From Bradyrhizobium sp. CCH5-F6 (GTDB taxonomy: Bacteria > Pseudomonadota > Alphaproteobacteria > Rhizobiales > Xanthobacteraceae): a stretch of DNA of 64,000 nucleotides. The stretch covers positions 73,003 to 137,002 of the forward strand of contig NZ_LSIC01000200.1 in the NCBI RefSeq assembly GCF_001556045.1, given 5' to 3'. Below are positions 35,899-45,725 of the stretch, one piece after another. The notes under the pieces are model-generated. The model saw only the letters and a list, made by a program, of their open reading frames with translations. It was not told the origin of the DNA and made no database searches. Numbering within the stretch: position 1 is the stretch's first letter; every line of letters begins with the position of its first letter. Position numbers and translations under genes: made by a program.

Positions 35899-37502
35899 GG
35901 CGCGGCGGCGCGCCGGCCATGTTGTTCCGATCGCGACTGCCACGCCGCGATTTCGGCAAGCTCGGCTTCCGGTCGTGTCCGGATCGTCTCGCAGCGTCCG
36001 AGATGAAGCTCTCCGGCGTCGCCCTCGATCGTAATCCACTCGCCTTCGGCAAGCGTGGCCTTGCCGAGCCGGGCTCGCTTCGCGACGGGATCGATCTCCA
36101 GCTCACGGCAGCCGACGACGCAGGGCTTGCCCATCTGCCGCGCCACCAGGGCCGCATGCGACGTGCGCGCACCGACCGACGTGACGATGCCGGCCGACAG
36201 GGCGAAGCCTGCGACGTCGGCCGTGCTGGTATCGGGACGCAGCAGGATGACCGGCTGGCCCGCCGCCGAGAGGCTCTGGGCGCCTTCGGACGAGAACGCC
36301 GCGCGTCCGATCGCGATGCCGCCGGAAGCGCCGATGCCTGTCGCTGCGGGTTTGCCCGGAGCAGCCAATCTGGTTTCGGTGAGCGAGGCGAGGTCGATCT
36401 CCGCAATCCGTCGCAATGCCTCGTCCTTCGAGATCAGGCCTTCATGCACGAGGTCGATCGCAATCCTGGCGGCGGCGCGCGGCGTCCGCTTGGCCGTGCG
36501 GGTCTGGAGGATCCAGAGCCTGCCGTTCTCGACCGTGAACTCGACGTCCTGGACGTCGGCGAACGCGTGCTCGAGCCGCCTCAGGACATCGCCGAGTTCT
36601 GCTTCGAGTTTCGGCAGCTCGCGGGAGATCGCCGCGGCCGTATCAGGTGCGCGTCGTCCGGAAACGACGTCTTCGCCCTGCGCATCGAGTACGAGGTCGA
36701 CCATCGGGCTCCGCGCGCCCGTCGACGGATCGCGCGAGAATGCCACGCCCGCGCCGGAGGCAAGGCCGCCATTGCCGAAGACCATCGCCTGCACGGTCAC
36801 GGCAGTGCCCTCGAGCGCGTCGAGGTGCTGGAGGCTTCGATAAGCCAGCGCACGCTCGCTCACCCAGGAGCGATAGACCGCTTGGGCAGCCGCCTCCAGC
36901 TGCGCGAAGGCGTCCTCCAGCCGGCCATCGGCGTGCTCCTCGATCAGCGCCAGCTCGCTGCCGGCGAGCCGCTCGAGCGCCTCGCTGTCGAGCTCACGGT
37001 CGCTGCCGGCGCCTTCGGCTGCGACGAGCTCCGAGATGCACGCGGCCAAGGCGGACCGGTCGAACTCGAGCACGGTCTCGCCAAAGCTCTCGAGGAAACG
37101 GCGCCGGCAATCCCAGGCGAGCCGCGGCCGTCCGGTCGCGCGGATCAGGCCGTGCACGGCATCGGGCGTGCAGCCGACATTGAGAACGGTGTCGAGCATG
37201 CCCGGCATCGATCGTGCCGCACCCGAGCGCACCGACACCAGGAGCGGCTGCCGGCGGTCACCGAAGCGCTTTCCGGTGGCATTCTCCAGGAACGAGATTC
37301 CCTCCTTCAAGCCATCGCGCAAGTGCCGCGTTGCGTGCGCATGGCCGGCGACGACGTCGGCGCAGAGCTTGACCGGGAGTACGAAGGCAGGCGGCACCGG
37401 CAAGCCCAGCGCGGCCATGCGGGCGAGATTGGCGGCCTTGGCGCCGATGTCTTCGGCCGGCCGCAGTTCGGCGGAGTCAGCGCCGATACGCACGATATGC
37501 AT
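35892..37502 (-). CDS. PPDK-like protein without the PEP/pyruvate barrel
   Basis: A 536-residue protein that matches the N-terminal and middle domains of pyruvate phosphate dikinase. The ATP-grasp nucleotide domain has VSVRSGAARSMPGMLDTVLN and GLASGAGVAFSRDPSTG, then VENGRLWILQTRTAKR; the swivelling phosphohistidine domain has RTSHAALVARQMGKPCV with His449. Full PPDK (about 880-900 residues) adds a C-terminal TIM barrel; none is encoded here or downstream, and both ends look intact. It could pass phosphate from ATP to His449 and on to an unknown acceptor. It starts 10 nt after the 642-residue gene, in one operon. Confidence 0.88.
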   Translation of the reverse strand: MHIVRIGADSAELRPAEDIGAKAANLARMAALGLPVPPAFVLPVKLCADVVAGHAHATRHLRDGLKEGISFLENATGKRFGDRRQPLLVSVRSGAARSMPGMLDTVLNVGCTPDAVHGLIRATGRPRLAWDCRRRFLESFGETVLEFDRSALAACISELVAAEGAGSDRELDSEALERLAGSELALIEEHADGRLEDAFAQLEAAAQAVYRSWVSERALAYRSLQHLDALEGTAVTVQAMVFGNGGLASGAGVAFSRDPSTGARSPMVDLVLDAQGEDVVSGRRAPDTAAAISRELPKLEAELGDVLRRLEHAFADVQDVEFTVENGRLWILQTRTAKRTPRAAARIAIDLVHEGLISKDEALRRIAEIDLASLTETRLAAPGKPAATGIGASGGIAIGRAAFSSEGAQSLSAAGQPVILLRPDTSTADVAGFALSAGIVTSVGARTSHAALVARQMGKPCVVGCRELEIDPVAKRARLGKATLAEGEWITIEGDAGELHLGRCETIRTRPEAELAEIAAWQSRSEQHGRRAAAPQ

Positions 37503-37512
37503 GGTGGCTTCC

Positions 37513-39441
37513 TCAAGCTGCGAGATCGATCATGATGTGACGGCGGAGCAGATGGCCGAACGCGGCGAAGCGGTCGGTGGCGCGCTCGACGGCGCGGGCG
37601 AGCTCGATCACCGACAGCGAGGTCGCGACGTCGAAGCCGCCGCAGAAGACCAGCGCGGTCGTCGCGCGTTCGCGGTCGTCGGCGGCATGCTCGGCGTCGA
37701 TCAGGCGGGTCACGGCCGCGAGCGCGTCTTCTGAATCGGCGCGCCGCCCTTCCGGCACGTCGATCGATGCGGCGATCCCGCTCGCGGCCACTTCGGTCGC
37801 GGTCTCCGCCACTGCGCAAAGCTCGGCCAGCGATGCCAGCAAGGATGGATCGGTCGTTTGCGGCATCAGCGAGGCGATGAAGGCGGCCTGCTCCAGCTCG
37901 TCGACGGCCTCTTCGGCGCGATCGATCAACTGTCCGATCACCGGGCGGGCATTGAGGCGGTCGACCTCCTTGCGGCCCTCGAGTGCGATGCGATCGGCCT
38001 TCTGCTCGATCGCGCCGCAGCGTTGGGTCAGCAGATTGCCGTCGGCAGGCTGGCCGGCCCGCAACGCGGCGATATGGCGCGAGATGGCCGCGACGAGATC
38101 GTGGGCGAGGCCGATCTGACGCAGCACGGCGGCCAGCAGAGCCCCATCGACGCGATCCAGGTGCCGCATCAGATCGGCTTCGATCTGGTCGCGCACCGTC
38201 CTGACCGAGCGGCCCGCGAGCAGCGCCTCGGTGGCGGCGCGCAGAGACGCCTTCAGGAAATCGATTGCCGCGTTGCGGCCGAGCGCCTGATCGAGCCGCT
38301 CGCCGAAGCCGATCCGCGTGGGGGCGGCGTTCCGGACTGCGGAGCCAAGCAGATCGTTGCCCCCGAGTTCGAGGAAGCCGCGATGGCCGATCCGCTGACG
38401 CGCAGCCCATTCCAGGATGCGTGCCGCGTCCTCCTTGGCCACCCAGGTCCTGAGCAGCTTGCGGGCCTTGTTCCAGTCGATCAGAAACACCAGTGCGGCA
38501 CCGACCGCCGCGAGGAATTCGTTGCGATCGGCGGCGTGTCCGGCGTGATACTGGCCGGTGACGAGATAGAACGAATTGTCTTCGCCGAGGCCGGCTGCGG
38601 TGTGACGATCGAGCCCGCTCCACGTCGCCGCGAAAGCGTCGAACAGCGAGATGAAGAATTTCGCCCGCGCGAGATGCACATCGGTGTAGGTGACGGTGAC
38701 CGCGTTCTTCGTCACCGCGATCACGACGACATGGGCATCCGTGGTGCCGATGTCGTTCTGGATCAGCAGCCGGCTGCCGGCGCGTGTGGCCATGGTGTCG
38801 AGGCCTGGATGATTGAACTTGAGACTCCGCGTCGCGTTCAAGCCCTTCATGAAGGCAGCGACGGCCGGCCGGTCCTCGCTGTGCAGGCCGAAGACATGGG
38901 CGCCGTCGAGCGCTTCTTCCGAGCAGCTCGCCGCAAGCCTGTTGAGCTGCTTGTGCAGATCCATGACGAGGCGATGCAGGCTGTCGCCGCCTGCGTCAGC
39001 CACGCCGGTCAGGCGCGCGATGCGAGACGTCTCGATCTCGCCGGTGGGGTCGAGCAGGCCGGCCTTGCGGATCGTGTCGAGCCGCGCCTGCGCACTGTCG
39101 CCTTCGTTCTCCGCGCCGGCCCGGACCGCGCGGATCATGGTCGCTGCATCGTCCGCAATGTCGTGCATCAGCTTCGCAAGATCGGGCGCCGCGAGCCGGC
39201 CCTGTCCGATCAGATGGGCGCCGCCGATCAGCGCCGCGATCCCGGCGGGAGCGATGCCTGCAGTCTGACTTTCGACGCCAAGGTCGCTCGCTGGTCGGTT
39301 GGGCTCCTGCGCGTGCCGGGCCGCCGCCTGCAGTGCGCTCATCCGCACCTTGATCCGGTCATTGGCGGCGAGCCCTTCCGCCACCAGCGCGGGCAACAGG
39401 ATGCTGCCTTGTCCGAGCTCTTCGATGATGTGGGTTTTCAT
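37513..39441 (-). CDS. Conserved protein of unknown function, 642 aa
   Basis: A largely helical protein I do not recognise by name. It starts MKTHIIEELGQGSILLP at 39441, a better start than the upstream in-frame ATG at 39513. The middle contains FLIDWNKARKLLRTWV and RIGHRGFLELGG. The last 120 residues (VTRLIDAEHAADDRERATT, FDVATSLSVIELARAVERA) resemble PhoU/DUF47-type helical bundles, though only weakly. It has no signal peptide or clear enzyme motif. It lies between ackA (83 nt upstream) and the PPDK-like gene (10 nt downstream). Confidence 0.75.
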   Translation of the reverse strand: MKTHIIEELGQGSILLPALVAEGLAANDRIKVRMSALQAAARHAQEPNRPASDLGVESQTAGIAPAGIAALIGGAHLIGQGRLAAPDLAKLMHDIADDAATMIRAVRAGAENEGDSAQARLDTIRKAGLLDPTGEIETSRIARLTGVADAGGDSLHRLVMDLHKQLNRLAASCSEEALDGAHVFGLHSEDRPAVAAFMKGLNATRSLKFNHPGLDTMATRAGSRLLIQNDIGTTDAHVVVIAVTKNAVTVTYTDVHLARAKFFISLFDAFAATWSGLDRHTAAGLGEDNSFYLVTGQYHAGHAADRNEFLAAVGAALVFLIDWNKARKLLRTWVAKEDAARILEWAARQRIGHRGFLELGGNDLLGSAVRNAAPTRIGFGERLDQALGRNAAIDFLKASLRAATEALLAGRSVRTVRDQIEADLMRHLDRVDGALLAAVLRQIGLAHDLVAAISRHIAALRAGQPADGNLLTQRCGAIEQKADRIALEGRKEVDRLNARPVIGQLIDRAEEAVDELEQAAFIASLMPQTTDPSLLASLAELCAVAETATEVAASGIAASIDVPEGRRADSEDALAAVTRLIDAEHAADDRERATTALVFCGGFDVATSLSVIELARAVERATDRFAAFGHLLRRHIMIDLAA

Positions 39442-39524
39442 GATCTGTCCGCATCCAGGATTGATGCGCTCTCTTTGCCGCGAAACCGCAGCGGCAGCAT
39501 TGCGGCAGATCATTCATAAAAATG

Positions 39525-40715
39525 TCACGTGACGTGGCGTCCACGGATCAGAGCCGCGCAATGGCGCGCGATCGTCATCTCTTCGTCGGTCGGAATGACG
39601 AAGACATCGACGGCGCTGCCGTTGTCGTTGATGCGCTCGCGCGCGGCATCGTTCGCCGCGGTATCGATGCGCACGCCCATCCATGCGAGACGCTCGCCGA
39701 TCGCGCCGCGGATGTCCCTGGCATGCTCGCCGATCCCGCCGGTGAAGATCAGGCAATCCAGACCGCCGAGCGTGGTCGCCATCATCGCGACAGCTTGCGC
39801 CGCACGGAAGGTGAAGAGATCGACCGCCTCTCGCGCCGCTACTTCGTCGCTCGCCAGCAACGTGCGCATGTCCGCGGAGATCCCGGAGACGCCGAGCAGG
39901 CCGGACTCGTGATAGAGAAGATGCTGGACCTCCTCGAGCGACATGTTCTCGTGTTGTTGCAGATAGAGCAGCACGCCGGGATCGATCGTGCCGCAGCGTG
40001 TGCCCATCACGAGGCCGTCGAGCGGCGTCAGCCCCATCGTGGTGTCGATGCTGCGGCCGTCGCGCAGCGCGCAGAGGCTTGCGCCATTGCCGAGATGCGC
40101 GATGACGGTGCGCTTGGCCGCGAGCTCCGGTGCGATCTCCGCGAGGCGCCCGGCGACATATTCGAAAGAGAGGCCGTGAAAGCCGTAGCGCCTGACGCCA
40201 TGCGCCTCGAAGCGCCCGGGAATGGCGAAGCGGCTCGCCGGCGGCGCGAGGCCGTGGTGGAAGGCGGTGTCGAAGCACGCGATCTGCGTCAGCTCGGGCC
40301 GGATCGCCGCGAACGTGCGAACCGGCGCAAGGCAGCGCGGCTGGTGCAACGGCGCCAATGGCGTCAATGCCTCCAGCTTCGCGGTGATGTCGTCCGTCAG
40401 CGCGACCGGGCCTGAATGATCCGGCCCGCCGTGAACGATGCGGTGACCGACCGCCCGCAGGCTGCGTTCGCCGAACCGGTCCCCGATGAAGGCGAGCACC
40501 TCGGCGAACAGATGACCGCCGGCAGGGTCGGGCGCCTCCCTCCGCGTCTCGAACAAGTCTTCGCCGGCGGGGCTCTTCACCACGAGCCGGGGTCTTGCCT
40601 CGTGCTCGTCGAGCATACCCTTGCACAGCAGGGTGGGCTCGGGCGCCGAGATGTCGAACAGGCCAAACTTGATGCTCGACGATCCGGCGTTGAGCGCGAG
40701 CACGCTGTCCGACAT
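39525..40715 (-). CDS. ackA: Acetate kinase
   Basis: A 396-residue ASKHA-fold kinase that converts acetyl phosphate and ADP to acetate and ATP. LALNAGSSSIKFGLF, HRIVHGGPDHSGPV and the FTGGIGEHARDIRG segment are diagnostic. The ATG at 40715 begins MSDSVLALNAG; the longer frame overlaps xfp and is not used. It starts 4 nt after the xfp stop. No phosphotransacetylase gene is in the unit, which fits acetyl phosphate coming from phosphoketolase. Confidence 0.96.
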   Translation of the reverse strand: MSDSVLALNAGSSSIKFGLFDISAPEPTLLCKGMLDEHEARPRLVVKSPAGEDLFETRREAPDPAGGHLFAEVLAFIGDRFGERSLRAVGHRIVHGGPDHSGPVALTDDITAKLEALTPLAPLHQPRCLAPVRTFAAIRPELTQIACFDTAFHHGLAPPASRFAIPGRFEAHGVRRYGFHGLSFEYVAGRLAEIAPELAAKRTVIAHLGNGASLCALRDGRSIDTTMGLTPLDGLVMGTRCGTIDPGVLLYLQQHENMSLEEVQHLLYHESGLLGVSGISADMRTLLASDEVAAREAVDLFTFRAAQAVAMMATTLGGLDCLIFTGGIGEHARDIRGAIGERLAWMGVRIDTAANDAARERINDNGSAVDVFVIPTDEEMTIARHCAALIRGRHVT

Positions 40716-40719
40716 CGCG

Positions 40720-43134
40720 TCAGTCTCCGGCTTCCGCGGGCGTGGTGCCGCCCGCGCTGTTGGGCCAGACCCAGTCCCGGATCTCCGGCATGTCCTCGCC
40801 GTGCTCGCGGACATAGCGGGCGTGTTCGATCAGCTTGTCGCGCAATTGCTGCTTCACATGCGCCGCCTTGGTCGCGAGTCCCGGCACGCGCGCGATCGCC
40901 TCGATTGCGAGATGGTAGCGGTCGAGCTCGTTGAGCACGACCATGTCGAACGGCGTCGTCGTGGTGCCTTCCTCGGCGAAGCCCCGCACATGCATGCCGC
41001 CATGATTGGTGCGGTTATAGGTCAGCCGGTGGATCAGATAGGGATAGCCGTGATAGGCGAAGATCACAGGCTTGTCCGACGTAAACAGGCCGTCGAAGTC
41101 GTGGTCGGAGAGGCCATGCGGATGCTGCTCCCTGGGTTGCAGCGTCATGAGGTCGACGACGTTGACGACGCGGATCTTCAGGTCCGGCAGCGCCTTGCGC
41201 AGGAGGTCGACGGCGGCGAGCGTCTCCAGCGTCGGCACGTCCCCGGCGCAGGCCATCACCACGTCGGGCTCGCCCTTTCCATCCTCCGTTCCGGCCCAGG
41301 TCCAGATGCCGATGCCGGCATCGCAGTGCGTCGCTGCGTCCTGCATCGAGAGCCATTGCGGCGCCGGCTGCTTGCCGGCGACGATGACGTTGATGCGGTT
41401 GTAGGTGCGCAGGCAGTGATCGGCGATCCACAACAGTGTGTTGGCATCCGGCGGGAAGTAGATGCGGACGATGTCGGCCTTCTTGTTGGCGACGAGATCG
41501 ACGAAGCCGGGGTCCTGATGGCTGAAGCCGTTATGGTCCTGGCGCCAGACATGCGAGGTCAGCAGATAGTTGAGCGAGGCGATCGGGCGCCGCCACGGCA
41601 GCTCGCGCGCGACCTTCAGCCATTTGGCATGCTGATTGAACATGGAATCCACGATGTGGATGAAGGCCTCGTAGCAGGAGAAGAAGCCGTGCCGTCCGGT
41701 GAGCAGATAGCCCTCGAGCCAGCCCTGGCAGAGATGCTCGCTCAAGACCTCCATCACGCGGCCGTCTTGGGCAAGGTGCACGTCGTAGGATTCGATCGGC
41801 TCCATCCAGACGCGTTCGGTGGCCTCGAACACGGCATCCAGCCGGTTTGAAGCAGTCTCGTCCGGGCCCATGATGCGGAAATTGCGCTCTTGGGCGTTGA
41901 GGCGGATGACGTCGCGCAGGAATTTGCCGAGCTCGCGCGTCGCTTCGCCCATGGCGCCGCCGGGCTGCGGCACCTCGATTGCGAAGCTGCGGAAGTCCGG
42001 CAGCTTCAGTTCCCTCTTCAGGAGGCCACCATTGGCATGTGGGTTGGCGCCCATGCGCCTGACACCTTCGGGCGCGAGTGCTTGAAGCTCGGGAAAAAGA
42101 GCGCCGTTCGCGTCGAACAGTTTTTCGGGCTCATAGCTGCGCATCCAGTCTTCGAGCACTTTCAGGTGCGCCGGATTCTCGCGGCAGCCGCTGACCGGCA
42201 CTTGATGCGCGCGCCAAAACCCCTCGACCTTCTTGCCGTCGACTTCCTTCGGTCCCGTCCAGCCCTTCGGGCTGCGCAGCACGATCATGGGCCAGCGCGG
42301 CCGCTGGACGCTTTCCCGCCCGTCGCGGGCATGCTGCTGGATCGAACGGATGCTGGCGAGCGCGACGTCGAGCGCGTCCGCCATGGTCTGGTGCATCAAT
42401 TTGGGGTCGTCGCCCGCGACGAACAGCGGCTCATGGCCGAACCCGCGGAAGAGATCGCGGATCTCTTCGTCCCGCATCCGCCCGAGCACGGTTGGATTGG
42501 CGATCTTGTAGCCGTTGAGATGCAGGATCGGCAGCACGGCGCCGTCATGGGCCGGGTTCAGGAACTTGTTCGAATGCCAGGACGCCGCGAGCGGGCCGGT
42601 CTCGGCCTCGCCGTCGCCGACCACGCAGGCGACGATCAAATCAGGATTGTCGAAGGCCGCGCCATAGGCGTGCACCAACGCGTAGCCGAGCTCGCCGCCT
42701 TCGTGGATCGAGCCCGGCGTTTCCGGCGCCGCATGGCTCGGGATGCCGCCGGGGAAGGAGAACTGCCTGAACAGCTTGCGCAATCCCTCCGCATCGCGCG
42801 CGATATCGGGATAGATCTCGCTGTAGCTGCCTTCCAGATATGTGTTGGCGACCATGCCCGGGCCGCCATGGCCGGGACCGCAGACATAGATGACGTTGAG
42901 GTCCAGCGCGCGGATGGCGCGGTTGAGATGGGCGTAGATGAAGTTCAGCCCGGGCGTCGTGCCCCAATGTCCCAGCAAACGCGGCTTGATGTGCTCGGGC
43001 CGCAACGGCTCGCGCAGCAGCGGGTTGTCGAGCAGGTAGATTTGCCCGACCGAGAGGTAGTTGGCGGCGCGCCAATAGCGATCGAGCAGATCGAGATCGC
43101 TGCTCGCGGCAGCCGATTGTTGTTGATTTGTCAT
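40720..43134 (-). CDS. xfp: Phosphoketolase
   Basis: An 804-residue thiamine diphosphate enzyme, the usual length, that splits xylulose 5-phosphate and/or fructose 6-phosphate with phosphate to acetyl phosphate and an aldose phosphate. [18 protein letters not shown] and the ThDP motif [13 protein letters not shown] are diagnostic; which sugar is preferred cannot be told. The ATG at 43134 has AAGGG upstream and the conserved start; the frame runs longer. It heads the xfp-ackA operon and has a FixK-type box 95 bp upstream. Confidence 0.96.
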   Translation of the reverse strand: MTNQQQSAAASSDLDLLDRYWRAANYLSVGQIYLLDNPLLREPLRPEHIKPRLLGHWGTTPGLNFIYAHLNRAIRALDLNVIYVCGPGHGGPGMVANTYLEGSYSEIYPDIARDAEGLRKLFRQFSFPGGIPSHAAPETPGSIHEGGELGYALVHAYGAAFDNPDLIVACVVGDGEAETGPLAASWHSNKFLNPAHDGAVLPILHLNGYKIANPTVLGRMRDEEIRDLFRGFGHEPLFVAGDDPKLMHQTMADALDVALASIRSIQQHARDGRESVQRPRWPMIVLRSPKGWTGPKEVDGKKVEGFWRAHQVPVSGCRENPAHLKVLEDWMRSYEPEKLFDANGALFPELQALAPEGVRRMGANPHANGGLLKRELKLPDFRSFAIEVPQPGGAMGEATRELGKFLRDVIRLNAQERNFRIMGPDETASNRLDAVFEATERVWMEPIESYDVHLAQDGRVMEVLSEHLCQGWLEGYLLTGRHGFFSCYEAFIHIVDSMFNQHAKWLKVARELPWRRPIASLNYLLTSHVWRQDHNGFSHQDPGFVDLVANKKADIVRIYFPPDANTLLWIADHCLRTYNRINVIVAGKQPAPQWLSMQDAATHCDAGIGIWTWAGTEDGKGEPDVVMACAGDVPTLETLAAVDLLRKALPDLKIRVVNVVDLMTLQPREQHPHGLSDHDFDGLFTSDKPVIFAYHGYPYLIHRLTYNRTNHGGMHVRGFAEEGTTTTPFDMVVLNELDRYHLAIEAIARVPGLATKAAHVKQQLRDKLIEHARYVREHGEDMPEIRDWVWPNSAGGTTPAEAGD

Positions 43135-43228
43135 GTTGTTGCGACCCTTCACCCGGCGATCGTCACCAACCTTGTTCCGGCGCGATCGATCCGTCGCGGG
43201 ATCAAATCGGAACGCGGTGACAACGGTG

Positions 43229-43242
43229 TTGCGTGATGTCAA
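43229..43242 (-). promoter_or_regulatory. FixK-type box upstream of xfp
   Basis: TTGC-GTGATG-TCAA on the plus strand (TTGA-CATCAC-GCAA on the coding strand) fits the TTG(A/C)-N6-(T/G)CAA consensus of FixK2-type activators in Bradyrhizobium. Its centre is about 100 bp from the xfp ATG, allowing a position near -41 with a leader of about 60 nt. No clear -10 box was identified. Confidence 0.5.
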
Positions 43243-43343
43243 AGGCGTGCGCCCGAACTTTGGGCGGTTACTGTGCATGGGTTTGTTTTCACGATTTTCG
43301 TTTGTGTTCTTGATTTGTTCCTTTCTCGTGTTATCTTGGCTCC

Positions 43344-44507
43344 ATGAGTCCAGCATCTTCACATGCTCTCAAGCACCCGCCGGTCACGGCGCCCTCCGAG
43401 CCGGCGGGTGCGCCTTTAGATTTCCCCGAGCTTGGCGTCGCCATCGACCGCGTGCGCAGGCGAGGGCGGGGCGCACAATCCAATGCCAGCGGCCGCTATG
43501 AGGCCGAAGCCCGCGTCGCCTTCGACGATGGCTGGCAAAGCCTGGAAGAGCTGCCGCCGTTCAAGACCACGGTCGCAGTCGACACGTCGCGCAAGGTGAT
43601 CACCCGAAACGACTCACCCGACATCGGCTTCGACCGCTCGATCAATCCCTATCGCGGCTGCGAGCACGGTTGCGTCTACTGCTTCGCGCGGCCGACCCAC
43701 GCCTATCTCGGCCTGTCGCCGGGGCTCGACTTCGAGTCGAAACTGTTCGCCAAGCCCGAGGCGCCGGCGTTGCTGGAGAAGGAGCTCGCCGCCTCTGGCT
43801 ACGAGCCGCGGATGATCGCGATCGGTACCAACACCGATCCCTATCAGCCCATCGAGCGCGAGCGGAAGATCATGCGCGGTATCCTCGAGGTGCTGGAACG
43901 CGCCGGCCATCCGGTCGGCATCGTCACCAAATCGGCGCTGGTGATGCGCGACATCGACATTCTCGCGCGCATGGCCAAGCGCAACCTCGCCAAGGTCGCG
44001 ATCTCGGTGACCTCGCTCGATCCGAAGCTGGCGCGCACCATGGAGCCCCGGGCCTCGACGCCGCCGAAGCGGCTGGAGGCGCTGAAGTTGCTTTCGGAGG
44101 CCGGCATTCCCACCACCGTGATGGTTGCGCCCGTGATCCCCGCGCTCAACGATTCCGAGATCGAGCGCATCCTCGATGCCGCCGCCCATGCCGGCGTCAA
44201 GGAAGCCTCCTATGTGCTGCTGCGGCTGCCGCTGGAGGTGCGCGATCTCTTCCGCGAATGGCTGATGGCGAACTATCCGGACCGCTATCGCCACGTCTTC
44301 ACCCTGATTCGCGACATGCGCGGCGGGCGCGACTACGATGCGAAATGGGGCGAGCGGATGAAGGGCACCGGCCCGATGGCCTGGACCATCGGCCGCCGGT
44401 TCGAGATCGCCTGCGACAGGCTCGGCCTCAACAAGCGGCGCGCCAGGCTGACCACGGATCACTTCGCGCGGCCGAAGCGGAACGGCGATCAGCTCAGCCT
44501 GTTCTGA
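43344..44507 (+). CDS. PA0069 family radical SAM protein
   Basis: A 387-residue radical SAM enzyme with the 4Fe-4S motif [10 protein letters not shown] near residue 110 and the fold of the PA0069 group. The reaction of this family is unknown. The N-terminal 60 residues are Pro-rich and less ordered. It is divergent from xfp with a 209-bp gap and is 142 nt upstream of rnhB, a neighbour often seen in alphaproteobacteria. Confidence 0.92.
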   Translation: MSPASSHALKHPPVTAPSEPAGAPLDFPELGVAIDRVRRRGRGAQSNASGRYEAEARVAFDDGWQSLEELPPFKTTVAVDTSRKVITRNDSPDIGFDRSINPYRGCEHGCVYCFARPTHAYLGLSPGLDFESKLFAKPEAPALLEKELAASGYEPRMIAIGTNTDPYQPIERERKIMRGILEVLERAGHPVGIVTKSALVMRDIDILARMAKRNLAKVAISVTSLDPKLARTMEPRASTPPKRLEALKLLSEAGIPTTVMVAPVIPALNDSEIERILDAAAHAGVKEASYVLLRLPLEVRDLFREWLMANYPDRYRHVFTLIRDMRGGRDYDAKWGERMKGTGPMAWTIGRRFEIACDRLGLNKRRARLTTDHFARPKRNGDQLSLF

Positions 44508-44649
44508 GACGGGCAGAGCGAGCGAGGTCCAATCGAGGTGGGCGAGGATCGCCGGGTGCATCTGGCGGAGTAGGCGGCCGGCCTGAATAACGGGAATTAT
44601 CCTGGGTTCCCGGTTGCGCTGGCGAAGCCCCTTGCGCACGATCCCGGCC

Positions 44650-45522
44650 ATGATTCGGGACAAGTCCGCCAGGAACCCAGCCACAGACGCGCCGAAAACG
44701 GAGGCCGCGAAGAAGGCTGCGCCTGCCAAGGCGGCCAGGATGCTTGTGGCTAAGACGCCTGCGGCCAAGGCTCCGAAGGTTCCGGCCGGCAAGAAAGGCA
44801 TCATTGCCATTGCTCCCCCGAGCTTTCGCCGCGAGCGCGCACTGATCAAGCGCGGCATCTGGCCGGTTGCCGGTTGCGACGAGGCCGGCCGCGGCCCGCT
44901 GGCGGGCCCCGTCGTGGCGGCGGCTGTGATTCTCGACCCCGACCGCATCCCGCGTGGCATCGATGATTCCAAGCGGCTGACCGCCGAGGAGCGCGAGAAG
45001 CTGTTCGACAAGATCTGCGCCACCGCGCAGGTCTCGGTCGCCGTCGCCTCGCCCTCGCGGATCGACCGCGACAACATCCTGCGTGCCTCGCTGTGGGCCC
45101 TGAAGCGCGCCGTGGTGGCGCTGCCCGAGCCGCCTAGGCACGTCTTCGTCGACGGCCGCGACCGGCTCGACACCGAATGCGATTGCGAAGCCGTGATCGG
45201 CGGCGACGGTATCGTGCTGTCGATCGCAGCGGCGTCCATCGTCGCCAAGGTGACGCGCGACCGGCTGATGTGCGCGCTCGCGCAGGATTGCCCCGGCTAC
45301 GGCTTCGAGCAGCACAAGGGCTACGCCGTGCCCGAACATCTCGATGCGCTCGACCGGCTCGGCCCCTCCATTCACCACCGCAGCTTCTTCGCCCCCGTCG
45401 CCGCCGCCCGCGCCAAGCACATGCCCTGGACGGTCGAGCCGGTGCAGGACTTGTTCTCCGTCGCCGAGGTCGAGGTGCAGGTGGACGCCCAGATCGAGAT
45501 CAGCGCTTCCACGAATCTTTAG
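44650..45522 (+). CDS. rnhB: Ribonuclease HII with a basic N-terminal extension
   Basis: A 290-residue RNase HII that removes ribonucleotides from DNA. Catalytic acids are in [12 protein letters not shown] and DGRDRLDTE, and [12 protein letters not shown] is the second family motif. The first about 65 residues are a Lys/Ala/Pro-rich tail with [11 protein letters not shown] repeats, like those of nucleic acid-binding tails; typical RNase HII proteins of about 200-220 residues lack it. The ATG at 44650 begins MIRDKSAR; later starts would remove the tail. Confidence 0.94.
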   Translation: MIRDKSARNPATDAPKTEAAKKAAPAKAARMLVAKTPAAKAPKVPAGKKGIIAIAPPSFRRERALIKRGIWPVAGCDEAGRGPLAGPVVAAAVILDPDRIPRGIDDSKRLTAEEREKLFDKICATAQVSVAVASPSRIDRDNILRASLWALKRAVVALPEPPRHVFVDGRDRLDTECDCEAVIGGDGIVLSIAAASIVAKVTRDRLMCALAQDCPGYGFEQHKGYAVPEHLDALDRLGPSIHHRSFFAPVAAARAKHMPWTVEPVQDLFSVAEVEVQVDAQIEISASTNL

Positions 45523-45725
45523 AGCCGCCCCGCAGCTTCCGCCTTGTCATGGCCGGGACAAGCCCAGCCATGACGAGCTTGCCGCGCAACAGCCCTTGTG
45601 CGTCACTCCGCAAGAACGGGGAGAGGTTGCAGACCGACGTTGCCACGACGCGCAGTGCCCCTTATCAAAGTATTCGTGGGCGAATAGGGCCGGCTGGACG
45701 GTTGGCTGCATCTTTCGGACGTTGC

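Noticed and set aside
35892..37502. PPDK-like gene as a truncated pseudogene
   Set aside because: Start and stop are intact, neighbouring gaps are short as in an operon, and no barrel remnant is found on either side.
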